From contig NZ_AINS01000059.1 of assembly GCF_000254135.1 (NCBI RefSeq), forward strand, positions 1 to 37,809: DNA of 37,809 nt, in the 5' to 3' direction. The translations under genes and the position numbers were made by a program. The first letter of the stretch is position 1. Each line of letters opens with the position of its first letter. This document shows positions 9,068 to 19,276 of the stretch, one piece after another. The stretch comes from Campylobacter coli LMG 9860. Lineage in GTDB: Bacteria > Campylobacterota > Campylobacteria > Campylobacterales > Campylobacteraceae. Under the pieces are notes generated by a model, which had not been told where the DNA came from, searched no databases, and saw only the letters and a program-made list of their open reading frames with translations.

Positions 9068-10108
9068 ATGATTTTAGATCAACTTATAGGATTTTTTTCA
9101 AGCGATATGGGTATAGACTTAGGAACTGCTAATACTCTTGTTTTGGTAAAAGATAAGGGCATAGTTATCAATGAGCCTTCTGTTGTGGCAGTTGAAAGAG
9201 AAAGGTATGGTTCTAGGGCTAAAATTTTAGCCGTAGGTAAAGAAGCTAAAGATATGGTGGGAAAAACTCCAGGTAACATCGAAGCTATTCGCCCGATGAA
9301 AGATGGAGTTATTGCTGATTTTGATATGACAGAAAAAATGATTCGTTACTTTATAGAAAAAACTCACCGCAGAAAAAGTTTTTTAAGACCTAGAATCATC
9401 ATTTCAGTCCCTTATGGCTTAACTCAAGTTGAAAGAAAGGCTGTTAGAGAAAGTGCCTTAAGTGCAGGTGCAAGAGAAGTATTTTTGATAGAAGAACCTA
9501 TGGCAGCAGCTATTGGGGCAAATTTACCTATACAAGAACCTAAAGGAAATTTAGTTGTAGATATAGGGGGTGGAACAACTGAAATTGGTGTGATTTCACT
9601 AGGTGGGCTTGTTATTTCAAAGTCTATTCGTACTGCAGGTGATAAGCTTGATACAAGTATAGTAAATTATGTCAAAGAAAAATACAATCTTATCATTGGC
9701 GAAAGAACGGGCGAGGAGATTAAGATCGCTATTGGTTCAGCTATCCAGCTTCCAAAAGAACTTTCTATGGTTGTAAAGGGGCGCGATCAAGTGAGTGGAC
9801 TTTTAAGTCGTATCGAGCTTACAAGTGAAGATGTTAGAGAGGCAATGAGGGAATATTTAAAAGAAATAGCAGATGCTTTAAAAATGGTACTTGAAATGAT
9901 GCCACCTGATCTTGCAAGTGATATAGTAGAAAATGGTGTTGTCTTAACAGGTGGTGGAGCATTGATTCGTGGACTTGATAAATATTTAAGTGAAATTGTT
10001 CGCTTGCCAGTATATATTGCTGATGAACCACTTTTAGCCGTGGCTAAGGGAACGGGTAAAGCTTTGGAGGAAATTTCACTATTGCAACAATTGACGAATG
10101 AAGAATAA
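9068..10108 (+). CDS. mreB: Rod shape-determining protein MreB
   Basis: 346 residues, the normal length. Actin-like ATPase that polymerises under the inner membrane and directs lateral wall synthesis. Nucleotide-binding motifs: phosphate-1 IDLGTANT near residue 15, phosphate-2 [10 protein letters not shown] near 165, and the adenosine motif [11 protein letters not shown] near 297. Ribosome binding site AAAAGGG lies before the ATG. The 3' end overlaps the mreC start by 11 bases. In a helical-rod organism this pair sets cell diameter together with other shape genes not in this window. Confidence 0.96.
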   Translation: MILDQLIGFFSSDMGIDLGTANTLVLVKDKGIVINEPSVVAVERERYGSRAKILAVGKEAKDMVGKTPGNIEAIRPMKDGVIADFDMTEKMIRYFIEKTHRRKSFLRPRIIISVPYGLTQVERKAVRESALSAGAREVFLIEEPMAAAIGANLPIQEPKGNLVVDIGGGTTEIGVISLGGLVISKSIRTAGDKLDTSIVNYVKEKYNLIIGERTGEEIKIAIGSAIQLPKELSMVVKGRDQVSGLLSRIELTSEDVREAMREYLKEIADALKMVLEMMPPDLASDIVENGVVLTGGGALIRGLDKYLSEIVRLPVYIADEPLLAVAKGTGKALEEISLLQQLTNEE

Positions 10109-10847
10109 GCTTATCTTTGTCCTTGTTTTATTTTTTTTAGTTTTTATATCTTTTTACTATGGGGGCTTGGTAAAAAAAAATGTTCTTTTGGTAAATGATA
10201 CGGTGTTAGAAAAATTTTATGGAATTAAGGATGCTATCACCGAATTTTTTTCCAAGCATTTTGATCAAGTAGATCAAATTGAACAATTAAAAGCAAGAAA
10301 TCAAGAGCTAGAATACGCAGCTGTATTAACTACAAGCTTTGCAAACCAATTAAATCGTATTTTAGAGGATAAAAATTCAACAAGATACTTACCTCAAGTT
10401 TCTTTAGTAAGAGTTATTTCTTATGTAAAATTAAATGATTATAAAAGATTGTGGCTTGATTTTGCCAAAGTATCTCCTAATAAAAATAAAGGTTTGATTC
10501 ATCAAGGATACACTATAGGCATTGCGATCAATAAAGATGGCAGAGCTATGGCACTTTTACAGGGTGATGAACAATGTGTTTTTTCTGTATATATAGGTAA
10601 AAATAAAATTCCTGGCCTTATCCAAGGCGAAGATGATAAACTTAAGGTTAAATTTATACCCAAATGGGCAAAAATTAATATAGGAGATGAGATTTTAACA
10701 AGTGGCCTTGACAATATCTTTTTTTCAGATGTTCCAGTGGGTATTGTAAGTGCAATCAAAGATGAGGATATGTATCAAAGTGTTGAAGTAAAACCTTATG
10801 CTAACATCAATATCCCTGCCTATCTTTATATAATCGATAGTTTATAA
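10098..10847 (+). CDS. mreC: Cell shape protein MreC
   Basis: 249 residues. Inner-membrane anchor at about residues 4-24, a predicted coiled coil at about 52-85 ([18 protein letters not shown]), then the periplasmic beta-barrel domain with an [22 protein letters not shown] stretch near residues 200-217 that is typical of MreC. It connects MreB to penicillin-binding proteins. It starts within the end of mreB, and its stop overlaps convergently by 6 bases with the regulator gene on the other strand. No mreD follows directly. Confidence 0.9.
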   Translation: MKNKLIFVLVLFFLVFISFYYGGLVKKNVLLVNDTVLEKFYGIKDAITEFFSKHFDQVDQIEQLKARNQELEYAAVLTTSFANQLNRILEDKNSTRYLPQVSLVRVISYVKLNDYKRLWLDFAKVSPNKNKGLIHQGYTIGIAINKDGRAMALLQGDEQCVFSVYIGKNKIPGLIQGEDDKLKVKFIPKWAKINIGDEILTSGLDNIFFSDVPVGIVSAIKDEDMYQSVEVKPYANINIPAYLYIIDSL

Positions 10848-11765
10848 ATCAACACTTAGACTCTTTTTAAATAAATTTCCATATGGGCTTTTTTTATCTA
10901 GGATATCACAGCTTTCTTTAATGTCTAAATTGTCTTTTAAACATTGTAATAAAATTTCCATGATAAAACATGCATCTTGAGTTAAAATATGCGCAGGACA
11001 TTTTTTTGCATGGGTATAATGCTCGTGAATTTTATGAACTAGGGTTGAGTTTTTAATCTCGACTAATAGCATTTCCAAAGGGGCTTTAAAAAACATTGTA
11101 TTTTCTTTAGCATTGATAGAAAGATAAAACACATCAAGCCCATAAATTTTTTTATCATAAGAATCAAAGAAATATAAAGATTTGTTAAGATTATCTTTAA
11201 AGGTATTAATCATGAGTTCTAAAATTTGAATTTTTTGTTCTTTTGTATAAAAATTTCCTATAGGCGAAAAACAAAATTCAAGTAAAGACTTGATAGAATA
11301 CCACTCGCTTGCATTAAAAGAATGTGCTCTCATTTTTTCACCCCTTTTTATGCGATATATTCTAGCCTCTTCGCTGTCGTTATTTTGATATACTAAAGGC
11401 ACGATAAAATCCCTATAAGCGGGATTTGGAAAAGCAGGGTGTAATATAAGTGAACCTTCATTTTCATTTTCAAAAATATATTTTAATCCTCCGATGTATC
11501 CTTCGTCAATGATGCGAATTTCATTATTTTCTATTTGATTTAAGAGTGTATAAAATTCGTTTTCATTGCTTTCCCATATTTTAAAAGGATAGCGAAAAAA
11601 TTCACAAATTTTTTCTTTACTTTTGGTATCGAGTTCTTTTACTGTGTCATTTTCTATAAATTTAGCAAGCGTTCTACGATCTTTGCCCAAAATTGTTGCA
11701 AATTTGCTCAAACTTAAGCCTGATTTTTCCAAAATTACTTGTGTTCTATCTTTAGAATTTAACAT
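10842..11765 (-). CDS. XRE-type transcriptional regulator, probable regulator of the prp operon
   Basis: 307 residues from the ATG at 11765; an ATG 57 bases further upstream (11822) has no ribosome binding site. The N-terminal 50 residues form a helix-turn-helix of the XRE/lambda-repressor type (LSLSKFATILGKDRRTLAKFI). The remaining 250 residues match nothing I can name with certainty. They contain RGEKMRAHSF and several hydrophobic stretches that could form a ligand-binding or dimer domain. The gene is divergent from prpE with 247 bases between the two starts, the usual arrangement for a local regulator, and shares the TACAAAA-rich spacer. In mycobacteria an XRE protein, PrpR, controls prp genes, but I do not see its IrrE-like or ScfR domains here. 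Role in propionate control is inference. Confidence 0.75.
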   Translation of the reverse strand: MLNSKDRTQVILEKSGLSLSKFATILGKDRRTLAKFIENDTVKELDTKSKEKICEFFRYPFKIWESNENEFYTLLNQIENNEIRIIDEGYIGGLKYIFENENEGSLILHPAFPNPAYRDFIVPLVYQNNDSEEARIYRIKRGEKMRAHSFNASEWYSIKSLLEFCFSPIGNFYTKEQKIQILELMINTFKDNLNKSLYFFDSYDKKIYGLDVFYLSINAKENTMFFKAPLEMLLVEIKNSTLVHKIHEHYTHAKKCPAHILTQDACFIMEILLQCLKDNLDIKESCDILDKKSPYGNLFKKSLSVDL

Positions 11766-11867
11766 TGTCTCGCTCTTAAAAATTATTTTTGTTACTTTTT
11801 GATACAAATATATTTTTTTCATTATTTTTTATATTTTCTAATTATTAAAAATATAGGTAAATATATA

Positions 11868-11928
11868 TACAAAAATTAAAATTTTGTTCAAAAAATATAC
11901 AAAATTTATTTTTTTAGCTACAAAATCA
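11868..11928. promoter_or_regulatory. Three direct TACAAAA repeats, possible operator
   Basis: TACAAAAATT (11868-11877), TACAAAATTT (11898-11907) and TACAAAATCA (11919-11928) lie in the regulator/prpE spacer at 30- and 21-base steps, close to three and two helical turns. All are upstream of the TATAAT at 11976. A protein bound at each would lie on roughly the same DNA face. The background is AT-rich, so chance repeats cannot be excluded. Confidence 0.4.
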
Positions 11929-11975
11929 CACAATTAAACCAAAAAATTGGCATTTTATTTTTCAAACAAAAACTC

Positions 11976-11981
11976 TATAAT
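11976..11981 (+). promoter_or_regulatory. Putative -10 box for prpEBCD
   Basis: TATAAT at 11976-11981, 31 bases before the prpE ATG at 12013. TTGGCA at 11947-11952 is too far away (23-base spacer) to be a normal -35 box. The prpE ribosome binding site AAAGGA is at 12001-12006. Confidence 0.6.
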
Positions 11982-12012
11982 GCAAATTCAACTTATCAAG
12001 AAAGGATGGATT

Positions 12013-13920
12013 ATGGGTATTGTTTATGAGCAGACTTATCGAGAATCTCTTCGAAATCCTGAAGCATTTTGGGCTGAAGCAGCTAAAAAAGTGCATTGGT
12101 ATAATGAATGGGATAGGGTGCTTGATGATAGCGATGGGCATTACAGATGGTTTGTTGGCGGGTGTATGAATACTTGTTATAATGCGCTTGATTTACATGT
12201 ACACAATGGCAGGGGCGATCAATTAGCACTGATTTATGATTCTCCTGTTACGGATACAAAGAAAAAATATACTTATAAGCAACTTCGTGATCGTGTTGCA
12301 AAAGTAGCCGGAATTTTAGCAAACAAGGGCGTGGTTAAAGGGGATCGCGTTGTTATTTATATGCCAATGATACCTGAAGCACTTATAGCCATGCTTGCTT
12401 GTGCTAGGCTTGGGGCTATTCATAGTGTTGTATTTGGAGGCTTTGCAGCACATGAACTTGCTACGAGGATAGAAGATGCTAAACCTAGAATGATTATTAG
12501 TGCAAGTTGCGGGATAGAAGTAAGTAGCATTATCGAGTATAAACCTATTTTAGATGAGGCTATTAAAAAATGTACTCATAAGCCTACGACTTGTTTGATT
12601 TGGCAACGCCCACAATATAGAGCAAATATGCTTCCTTGGAGGGATATTGATTGGGAGCTTGAAGAGGAAAAAACTCGGGGTGTAGATCCTGTACCTGTTT
12701 TAGCTACCGATCCGCTTTATATACTTTATACTTCAGGCACCACAGGTTCTCCAAAAGGAGTAATCCGCTCTAATGGAGGTCATTCTGTGGCTATGAAATG
12801 GTCGATGGATAATATTTATAATGCTAAAGCAGGAGATGTCTTTTTTACCGCTTCTGATGTAGGTTGGGTTGTGGGACATTCTTATATAGTTTATGCACCT
12901 TTGATGAATGGATGTACAACTATAGTTTATGAGGGAAAACCTGTAAGAACGCCTAATCCTTCAGCATTTTGGAGAATTATTGAAGAATATAAAGTGAATG
13001 TGCTTTTTTCAGCCCCAACTGCTTTTAGGGCGATTAAAAAAGAAGATCCTAAAAGAGAATGGATTAAAAAATTTAATCTTGATAGCTTAAGATCTATTTT
13101 TGTGGCAGGTGAAAGATGCGATAGCGATACGCTTAAATGGATAGAAAAGCTTACAAAAAAACCTGTGATTGATAATTGGTGGCAAACTGAAACAGGTTGG
13201 GCGATCGCGGCTAATCCTTTGGGCTTGGAAGCACAAGTTGTTAAAGCAGGAAGTCCTACAAAACCTATGCCAGGATTTAATCTTAAGGTTTTAGATGAAA
13301 AAGGTCAAGAGCTTGGAGCAGGAAAAAAAGGAATTTTGTGCCTAAAACTTCCTTTACCTCCAGCTTGTTTAATGGGAATTTGGGAGAATGATGAAAGATA
13401 TCGTAGGGGATATTTAGATCAATTTCCAGGCTATTATCTAACAGGAGACACAGGCTATATCGACAAAGATGGCTATGTGTATGTTTTAGGAAGAATGGAT
13501 GGAATCATCAATGTTGCAGGCCATAGACTTTCAACTGGAGAAATGGAAGAGATTATAGCAAAACATCCTGATGTTGCAGAATGTGCGGTTATAGGTGTAA
13601 ATGATGAGCTTAAAGGTGAAATACCTATGGGCTTTATCGTTTTAAAAGAGGGTATAGAGCGAGATCATAGGGGTATAGTTGAAGGAGTTGTAGCTTTGGT
13701 GCGTCAAGAAATTGGAGCCGTAGCTTCGTTTAAAATTGCCACAGTTGTTAGTGCTTTACCTAAGACAAGAAGTGGAAAAATTTTGCGTAAAAATTTAAGA
13801 GAAATAGCTGATGGTTCAACCTTAAATGTTCCGGCTACTATAGAGGATAGTAATGTTTTAAAAGCTTGCGAAAAAGCTATTAATGCTTTAGGATACCCAA
13901 AAAATAAAGGAGAAAAATAA
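12013..13920 (+). CDS. prpE: Propionyl-CoA synthetase (acyl-CoA ligase)
   Basis: 635 residues from the ATG at 12013 (good ribosome binding site AAAGGA 6 bases before); a longer open frame starts with TTG at 11947 but would lie upstream of the probable -10 box. Adenylate-forming enzyme that activates propionate with ATP and CoA. Visible signatures: P-loop-like [11 protein letters not shown] about residue 240, [20 protein letters not shown] (about 495-515) and the C-terminal catalytic lysine motif [10 protein letters not shown] (about 592-601), normally the target of acetylation control. Acetyl-CoA synthetase is the close alternative. Linkage to prpB, prpC and prpD favours propionate. It overlaps prpB by one base (TAATG). 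Confidence 0.88.
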   Translation: MGIVYEQTYRESLRNPEAFWAEAAKKVHWYNEWDRVLDDSDGHYRWFVGGCMNTCYNALDLHVHNGRGDQLALIYDSPVTDTKKKYTYKQLRDRVAKVAGILANKGVVKGDRVVIYMPMIPEALIAMLACARLGAIHSVVFGGFAAHELATRIEDAKPRMIISASCGIEVSSIIEYKPILDEAIKKCTHKPTTCLIWQRPQYRANMLPWRDIDWELEEEKTRGVDPVPVLATDPLYILYTSGTTGSPKGVIRSNGGHSVAMKWSMDNIYNAKAGDVFFTASDVGWVVGHSYIVYAPLMNGCTTIVYEGKPVRTPNPSAFWRIIEEYKVNVLFSAPTAFRAIKKEDPKREWIKKFNLDSLRSIFVAGERCDSDTLKWIEKLTKKPVIDNWWQTETGWAIAANPLGLEAQVVKAGSPTKPMPGFNLKVLDEKGQELGAGKKGILCLKLPLPPACLMGIWENDERYRRGYLDQFPGYYLTGDTGYIDKDGYVYVLGRMDGIINVAGHRLSTGEMEEIIAKHPDVAECAVIGVNDELKGEIPMGFIVLKEGIERDHRGIVEGVVALVRQEIGAVASFKIATVVSALPKTRSGKILRKNLREIADGSTLNVPATIEDSNVLKACEKAINALGYPKNKGEK

Positions 13921-14795
13921 TGAGTGCAGGAAAAAAATTTAAAGAATTAGTAAAGACAAGCAAACCTTTGACCATAGTAGGAGCTGTCAATGCTTATAGT
14001 GCTTTACAAGCTACTAAAATAGGACACAAAGCTTTATATCTTTCGGGAAGTGGCGTGGCAAGCGCGAGTTATGGCTTGCCTGATTTGGGGATTATCGCAC
14101 TTGAAGAAGTATGCATTGATGTAAGACGCATTTGCTCTAGAGTGGATACGCCTTTATTAGTTGATGCAGATACAGGTTTTGGAGGTGCTTTTAATATTGT
14201 AAGAACGATAAAAGAATTAATTCGTGCGGGTGCAGCGGCAACTCATATTGAAGATCAAGTGGCTCAAAAAAGGTGCGGACATCGTCCTAATAAAGAATTA
14301 GTAAGCACTGAAGAGATGTGTGATCGTATTAAAGCAGCAGTAGATGCAAAAATCGATCCTGATTTTGTGATTATGGCAAGAACGGATGCGCATGCAATTG
14401 AAGGTCAGCAAAAAGCTATCGAACGGGCTTTAGCATATGTTGAGGCTGGAGCTGAAATGGTTTTTGCTGAAGCTATTACAAGTTTGGAAGAATATGAAGA
14501 ATTTGTTAAAAATGTAAAAGTTCCAATTCTTGCAAATATCACAGAATTTGGAAAGACTCCTTATTTTACCAAAGAAGAATTAAATAGAGCAGGAGTGTCT
14601 ATGGTGCTGTATCCTTTAAGTGCAAATCGTGCGATGAATAAAGCTGCAGTACAAGTTTATGAAAGTATATTGAAAAACGGACATCAAAAAGATGTTCTTG
14701 AGATTATGCAAACTAGAGAAGAACTTTATGAAATGCTAGATTATTATTCTTATGAGCAAAAATTGGATGAATTGTTTAAAAGGGGTGCAAAATGA
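13920..14795 (+). CDS. prpB: 2-Methylisocitrate lyase
   Basis: 291 residues, normal for PrpB. It splits 2-methylisocitrate into pyruvate and succinate, the last step of the methylcitrate cycle. The isocitrate lyase family signature KRCGHR is at residues 117-122 with the catalytic Cys119. Metal-binding acidic residues lie in [11 protein letters not shown] (about 81-91) and ARTDA (about 158-162). PEP mutase-type relatives lack the KRCGH motif. The gene overlaps prpE by 1 base and prpC by 4 bases. Confidence 0.94.
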   Translation: MSAGKKFKELVKTSKPLTIVGAVNAYSALQATKIGHKALYLSGSGVASASYGLPDLGIIALEEVCIDVRRICSRVDTPLLVDADTGFGGAFNIVRTIKELIRAGAAATHIEDQVAQKRCGHRPNKELVSTEEMCDRIKAAVDAKIDPDFVIMARTDAHAIEGQQKAIERALAYVEAGAEMVFAEAITSLEEYEEFVKNVKVPILANITEFGKTPYFTKEELNRAGVSMVLYPLSANRAMNKAAVQVYESILKNGHQKDVLEIMQTREELYEMLDYYSYEQKLDELFKRGAK

Positions 14796-15919
14796 GTATA
14801 AGTGAAGCAACTAAAAAAACGGGTGGATTGGCAGGAGTTATCGCAGGACAAAGTGCAATTTGTACTTGCGGGCTTGGAAATGGACTAAATTATTATGGTT
14901 ATAGCATAGAAGAGTTAGCGCAAAATGCAGAATTTGAAGAAATAGCTTATTTACTTCAGTTTGGAGAATTACCCAACGCAAAAGAATTGGAAAATTATAA
15001 AGAAAAAATCATTGCTCAAAGAGCTTTGAGTGAAAATTTAAAAAACGTTTTAAAAGCTATACCTAAAGAAGTTCATCCTATGAATTTGATGCAAACAGCT
15101 GTTGCAGCATTGGGAGCTTTAGAGGGTGAAAATGAGGATTTTAGCGATCAAGATGAAAAAATCATCAGACTTTTAGGAATTTTACCGAGCATGCTTTGTT
15201 ATTGGCATCATTATGTGAATTTTGGTAAAGAGATTGATTTTGACTCTAAGCAAACAAGTATAGCGGGATATTTTTTGGAAAAATTAAAACTTGAAGCTCC
15301 AAAAGAAGATTTTATCAAGGCTATGCAATGCTCATTAATCCTTTATGCAGAGCATGAATTTAATGCTTCAACTTTTACAGCTAGAATTTGTGCTTCTACA
15401 AAAAGTGATATTTTTAGTGCGGTTGCTGCGGCTATTGGAGCTTTAAGAGGGCCTTTGCATGGAGGAGCAAATGAAGCAGCGATGCACTTAATAGAAAGTT
15501 TTAAAAGTGTTGAGGATGCCATTGAGGGTGTGAATAAAAAATTAGAAAATAAAGAGCTTTTAATGGGTTTTGGTCACCGTGTTTATGGACTTGGAGGTGA
15601 TCCTAGAAATGCACTTATTAAAGTTTGGAGTAAGCATTTAGGGGGCGATGATTTGCTTTTTAAAATCAGTGAAGCCATAGAAGCTTTGATGAAAGAAAAA
15701 CGCCCAAGTTTGCCACCTAATGCAGATTTTTATAGTGCATCAGCTTATCATTTTATGGGAATTCCAACTGAGTATTTTACGCCGATTTTTATTATGAGTC
15801 GCGTAAGTGGTTGGTGTGCGCACATTAAAGAGCAAAGAGCAAACAATAAGCTTATACGCCCAAGTAGCGAATATATAGGCGTTGAACCAAGAAAATTTGT
15901 AAAAATTCAAGATAGATAA
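14792..15919 (+). CDS. prpC: 2-Methylcitrate synthase
   Basis: 375 residues, the short (type I, about 375) citrate synthase length. It condenses propionyl-CoA with oxaloacetate. Conserved residues of the superfamily are present: His223 in [11 protein letters not shown], His262 in GFGHRVY, and an Asp in PNADFYSA near 313. Citrate synthase proper cannot be excluded by motif alone, but it sits between prpB and prpD with a 4-base overlap (ATGA). The general-purpose Campylobacter gltA would be elsewhere. Confidence 0.92.
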   Translation: MSISEATKKTGGLAGVIAGQSAICTCGLGNGLNYYGYSIEELAQNAEFEEIAYLLQFGELPNAKELENYKEKIIAQRALSENLKNVLKAIPKEVHPMNLMQTAVAALGALEGENEDFSDQDEKIIRLLGILPSMLCYWHHYVNFGKEIDFDSKQTSIAGYFLEKLKLEAPKEDFIKAMQCSLILYAEHEFNASTFTARICASTKSDIFSAVAAAIGALRGPLHGGANEAAMHLIESFKSVEDAIEGVNKKLENKELLMGFGHRVYGLGGDPRNALIKVWSKHLGGDDLLFKISEAIEALMKEKRPSLPPNADFYSASAYHFMGIPTEYFTPIFIMSRVSGWCAHIKEQRANNKLIRPSSEYIGVEPRKFVKIQDR

Positions 15920-15928
15920 GGAGAAAAA

Positions 15929-17383
15929 ATGAGTGATATGGGAATTTTAGAGGCAAAACGCCCTGAATTTGATGAACTTTTAACAAAAATTGCAAAATAT
16001 GCTGATGAATTTGAAATTACAAGTGATTTGGCTTTAGAAACGGCTAGATATTGTTTGATGGATACTATAGGTTGTGGACTTTTAGCGCTTAAATATCCTG
16101 CTTGCACCAAGCTTTTAGGGCCAAGTGTTGAAGGGGCTGAATTTAGACCTTTAGGCGCAAAAGTGTTTGGAACTTCTTATCAATTAGAGCCAATCCGTGG
16201 AGCTTTTAATGTGGGTGCTATGGTAAGATGGCTTGATTTTAATGATACATGGCTTGCGGCTGAATGGGGGCATCCAAGTGATAATTTAGGTGCGATTTGG
16301 GCGGTAGCTGATTATGTAAGTCGTAAAAATATCAGCGAAGGAAAAGAGCCTTTAAAAGTAAAATGTGTCCTAAAAGCCATGATAAAAGCTCATGAAATTC
16401 AAGGAGTTTTGGCGCTTGAAAATTGTTTTAATAAAGTAGGAATGGATCATGTTTTACTTGTAAGAATAGCAAGCACTGCAGTAGCTGCAAAGCTTTTGGG
16501 TTGTGATTTTGAAGAAATTCGCAATGCTATTTCTCATGCCTTTATCGATGGTGGAGCTTTAAGAACTTATCGCCATGCGCCAAATACAGGCAGTAGAAAA
16601 AGCTGGGCAGCAGGTGATGCTTCAAGTCGCGGTGTGGATCTTGCTTTAAAAGCTAAAACAGGAGAGATGGGTTATCCTTCGGCTTTAAGCGCTAAATTTT
16701 GGGGTTATGAAGATGTGAAAATGAAAGGGCAAAAACTTACCATTCCTCAAGAATTTGGTTCTTATGTAATGGAAAATGTTTTATTTAAAATTTCTTTTCC
16801 AGCTGAATTTCACGCACAAACTGCAGTAGAAGCAGCTTTAGCTTTACATGATGAGGTAAAAGATCGTTTGGATCAAATAGAAAAAATCATCATCACAACT
16901 CAAGAATCAGGACATCGCATCATTAACAAAGTAGGCGAGCTTGCAAACCCTGCCGATAGGGATCATTGTATCCAATATATGGTTGCTGTGCCACTTATAT
17001 TTGGGCGTTTGAATGCAGATGATTATGAAGATAGTGTTGCAAGCGATGAAAGAATCGATGCTTTAAGAGCTAAGATGCAAGTAGAAGTGGATGATCGCTA
17101 TACAAAAGAGTATTTAGAAAGCGATAAAAGAAGCATAGCTAATGCCGTGCAAGTTTTCTTTAAAGATGGCACAAGTACAAAAAAAGTCGAAGTTGAGTAT
17201 CCTATAGGACACAAAAGACGCAGAAGTGAAGGAATTCCGCTTTTAATTGCTAAATTTAAAGCCAATCTTGCTGCGCGTTTAAGTCCAAAACAATGTGAAA
17301 AAATCATGCAAATTTGCGAAGATCAAAAGAGCTTAGAGCAAATGAATTTTAATGAATTTAGCGATCTTTTTTGGTTGGGTTAA
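15929..17383 (+). CDS. prpD: 2-Methylcitrate dehydratase
   Basis: 484 residues, full length for the MmgE/PrpD family. It dehydrates 2-methylcitrate to 2-methyl-cis-aconitate without an iron-sulfur cluster. Start ATG at 15929 with AAGGAG 7 bases upstream. Family stretches [20 protein letters not shown] (about 90-110), [27 protein letters not shown] (about 203-228, not shown in full as a conserved active-site block) and FPAEFHAQT near 290 are intact. There is no acnD or prpF in the cluster, so hydration to methylisocitrate presumably uses a housekeeping aconitase. A terminator hairpin follows. Confidence 0.94.
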   Translation: MSDMGILEAKRPEFDELLTKIAKYADEFEITSDLALETARYCLMDTIGCGLLALKYPACTKLLGPSVEGAEFRPLGAKVFGTSYQLEPIRGAFNVGAMVRWLDFNDTWLAAEWGHPSDNLGAIWAVADYVSRKNISEGKEPLKVKCVLKAMIKAHEIQGVLALENCFNKVGMDHVLLVRIASTAVAAKLLGCDFEEIRNAISHAFIDGGALRTYRHAPNTGSRKSWAAGDASSRGVDLALKAKTGEMGYPSALSAKFWGYEDVKMKGQKLTIPQEFGSYVMENVLFKISFPAEFHAQTAVEAALALHDEVKDRLDQIEKIIITTQESGHRIINKVGELANPADRDHCIQYMVAVPLIFGRLNADDYEDSVASDERIDALRAKMQVEVDDRYTKEYLESDKRSIANAVQVFFKDGTSTKKVEVEYPIGHKRRRSEGIPLLIAKFKANLAARLSPKQCEKIMQICEDQKSLEQMNFNEFSDLFWLG

Positions 17384-17388
17384 GGCAG

Positions 17389-17413
17389 ACACAAGACTAT
17401 TCTAGTCTTGTGT
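17389..17413 (+). terminator. Rho-independent terminator after prpD
   Basis: Perfect 11-base stem ACACAAGACTA (17389-17399) / TAGTCTTGTGT (17403-17413) with a 3-base loop TTC, followed by TTAATAT. It begins 6 bases after the prpD stop and should separate the prp operon from the desaturase gene. Confidence 0.8.
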
Positions 17414-17426
17414 TTAATATAGTTAA

Positions 17427-17432
17427 TATAAT
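17427..17432 (+). promoter_or_regulatory. Putative -10 box for desaturase operon
   Basis: TATAAT at 17427-17432, just past the prpD terminator and 16 bases before the ATG at 17448. If used, the transcript leader would be about 8-10 bases, with AGGA at 17438-17441 near its 5' end. Confidence 0.5.
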
Positions 17433-17447
17433 GATTTAGGATTAAAA

Positions 17448-18389
17448 ATGTTATTTGAAAAAACTATTCTAAAAGAACTTAAAGTGCTTTATAAACTTGA
17501 TAACTATCATGGAATTTTTGCTGTATTATGGGATTATTTACAAATTATTTTGACAATAGCCATTTCTTGTTTTATGCACAACATTTTTATGTATTTATTT
17601 GCAGTTTTATTTATTGGCACGAGACAAAGGGCTTTAGCGACTATTTTACACGAGTCAGCCCATAGAATACTGGCAAAAAATAGAAAATTAAATGATTTTT
17701 TAGGTAAATATCCAAGCGGATATCTTATTTTTCAGACTTTTGAAAAATACAGACAAAGTCATGTTATTAAACATCATGGTTTTTTAGGAATTGAAAATAA
17801 AGATCCTGATTATGATTTTTATATACAATCAAAGCTTTTTGCTTCCCGTTCTTTAAAAGAATTTATTTTTAGGCACCTTATCTTGCCTTTGTTTTTGGGT
17901 AAGACTTTTGATTTTATTTCTTATCTTATAAGAAATCGCTTGGGTGATTTTAAGGATAAAGAAATTAAATATCTTATTTTATTTTGGATTGCTATTTTTG
18001 GTATTTGTTTTTATGTTAATGTTCTTGATATTTTGTTAATGTATTGGTTTGTGCCTTTACTTACAAGTTTTCCTATGGTAGGACATTTTATAGAGATGGC
18101 AGAACATTTTCCTATTATAAAAAACAAAAGAGAAATAGAAAAATCTTGGAATAGATTTGGCAATAAAATTGAATTATTTTTTACTGGCTTACATAAGGAA
18201 AATTATCATTTAATCCACCATTTGTTTGCAAATATTCCTTTTTGGAATTTAGATAAAGCTCATAATATTTTATGTAAAAATGAAGAATACAGACTTTTAA
18301 ACTCTAATATGGGAGGTATTTTTAGCTCTTCAAATAAAGCTTCCTCTCTATGGAAAAAAATAATTAAAAAGGAGCTTAAAATATGCTAA
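17448..18389 (+). CDS. Membrane fatty acid desaturase family protein
   Basis: 313 residues. Di-iron membrane desaturase/hydroxylase superfamily, judged by three histidine boxes: HESAH (68-72), HVIKHH (105-110) and HLIHH (254-258), plus an extra His in MAEHF near 220. Hydrophobic segments at about 30-57 and 173-205 surround the boxes, as expected for an enzyme with its active site on the cytoplasmic face. Such enzymes insert a double bond or hydroxyl into an acyl or other lipid chain; substrate and position cannot be read. AGGA lies 6 bases before the ATG. It overlaps the transporter gene downstream by 7 bases. It is not part of the C. jejuni order I recall for this region. Confidence 0.85.
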   Translation: MLFEKTILKELKVLYKLDNYHGIFAVLWDYLQIILTIAISCFMHNIFMYLFAVLFIGTRQRALATILHESAHRILAKNRKLNDFLGKYPSGYLIFQTFEKYRQSHVIKHHGFLGIENKDPDYDFYIQSKLFASRSLKEFIFRHLILPLFLGKTFDFISYLIRNRLGDFKDKEIKYLILFWIAIFGICFYVNVLDILLMYWFVPLLTSFPMVGHFIEMAEHFPIIKNKREIEKSWNRFGNKIELFFTGLHKENYHLIHHLFANIPFWNLDKAHNILCKNEEYRLLNSNMGGIFSSSNKASSLWKKIIKKELKIC

Positions 18390-19276
18390 AAAATCCTAAA
18401 TTTCAAGCTTTCTTTTTTGCTTTTTTAGCCGCTATATTTAACGCTTTTGTTGGAATTTTTAGCGTTTTTCTTTTTAAAAAAGGTTTTATGAGTTCAGAAG
18501 TAGCTTTTTATAAATGCTTTGTGGCTAGTGTGATTTTGTTTGCGATTTTAATTTATATGAGAAAATTGGGCGCTTTGCTAGTTTTTATCAAGCAGAAAAT
18601 TTTCACACTTTTGCTTCTTGCTTTTTTTGGATTTTTTATGCTTTATCATTTTGAGAGTGCTGCTTACACAAGTATGGGTGTGGCTAATGTAGTTTTTGTG
18701 CTTTTTGGTGTGGGGATGATTATCACTTTTATTTGTGAAGCATTGGACGCTAAACGCTTTTTTCATTTAAATGAGCTTTTGGCTATGGTTTTTGCACTTT
18801 TGGGGCTTTGGATGATTTTTTTGGCCGAAGGTGGAACTTTGGAAAATTTCACTCATTTAAAAGGCCTTGTAAATGCTATTTTAGCAGGGATTGGCTATGC
18901 TTTATTTTTATTTTTTACTAGAAAATTAAAACTGGGTTTTGGGTTAATTCCTCTTTGTGCTTTGCTTTTTATAGGAAGTTTGTATTTGAGTATTCCTTTG
19001 TTTGGAGCAAATTTAAATCTTAATTTTTCTTTAGAGAGTCTTATCTTGATTTTAGCTTTGGCGTTTTTGCCTACTATAGGCGGATTTTACTGCACTACTA
19101 GAGCCTTAAGTCTTGCAAAGTCAAATTCAGTCCAGCTTATAGAACTTAGCGAGCCTTTATTTGCTATGCTTTTTGGGTTTTTGTTTTTGGCTCAAAGTGT
19201 TTCATTTTTGCAAATTTTAGGTGGAGTTTTCATACTTTTTGCTATTTTTGTTCATGAATTTAAATTAAAATTGTAA
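18383..19276 (+). CDS. EamA/DMT-family transporter
   Basis: 297 residues with about ten hydrophobic segments spread over the full length, arranged as two EamA-type repeats (about 10-140 and 155-293). This is the drug/metabolite transporter superfamily in the inner membrane; substrates in the family range from amino acids to nucleotide sugars and are not predictable here. The start ATG at 18383 lies within the end of the desaturase gene and has AAAAGGAG upstream. The C-terminus is normal (VHEFKLKL). The 3' end meets the opposite-strand Sel1-like pseudogene. A functional link to the desaturase is possible but unproven. Confidence 0.88.
   Translation: MLKNPKFQAFFFAFLAAIFNAFVGIFSVFLFKKGFMSSEVAFYKCFVASVILFAILIYMRKLGALLVFIKQKIFTLLLLAFFGFFMLYHFESAAYTSMGVANVVFVLFGVGMIITFICEALDAKRFFHLNELLAMVFALLGLWMIFLAEGGTLENFTHLKGLVNAILAGIGYALFLFFTRKLKLGFGLIPLCALLFIGSLYLSIPLFGANLNLNFSLESLILILALAFLPTIGGFYCTTRALSLAKSNSVQLIELSEPLFAMLFGFLFLAQSVSFLQILGGVFILFAIFVHEFKLKL

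Noticed and set aside
11941..11965. TTGGCA-N-TTTTTC as a sigma54 promoter
   Set aside because: The -12 GC pair is missing (TTTTTC instead of TTGC), so it is not a sigma54 site.
11947..12012. Longer prpE reading frame from TTG
   Set aside because: It would begin upstream of the probable -10 box (11976) and adds 22 residues not typical of the family; the ATG at 12013 has a good ribosome binding site.
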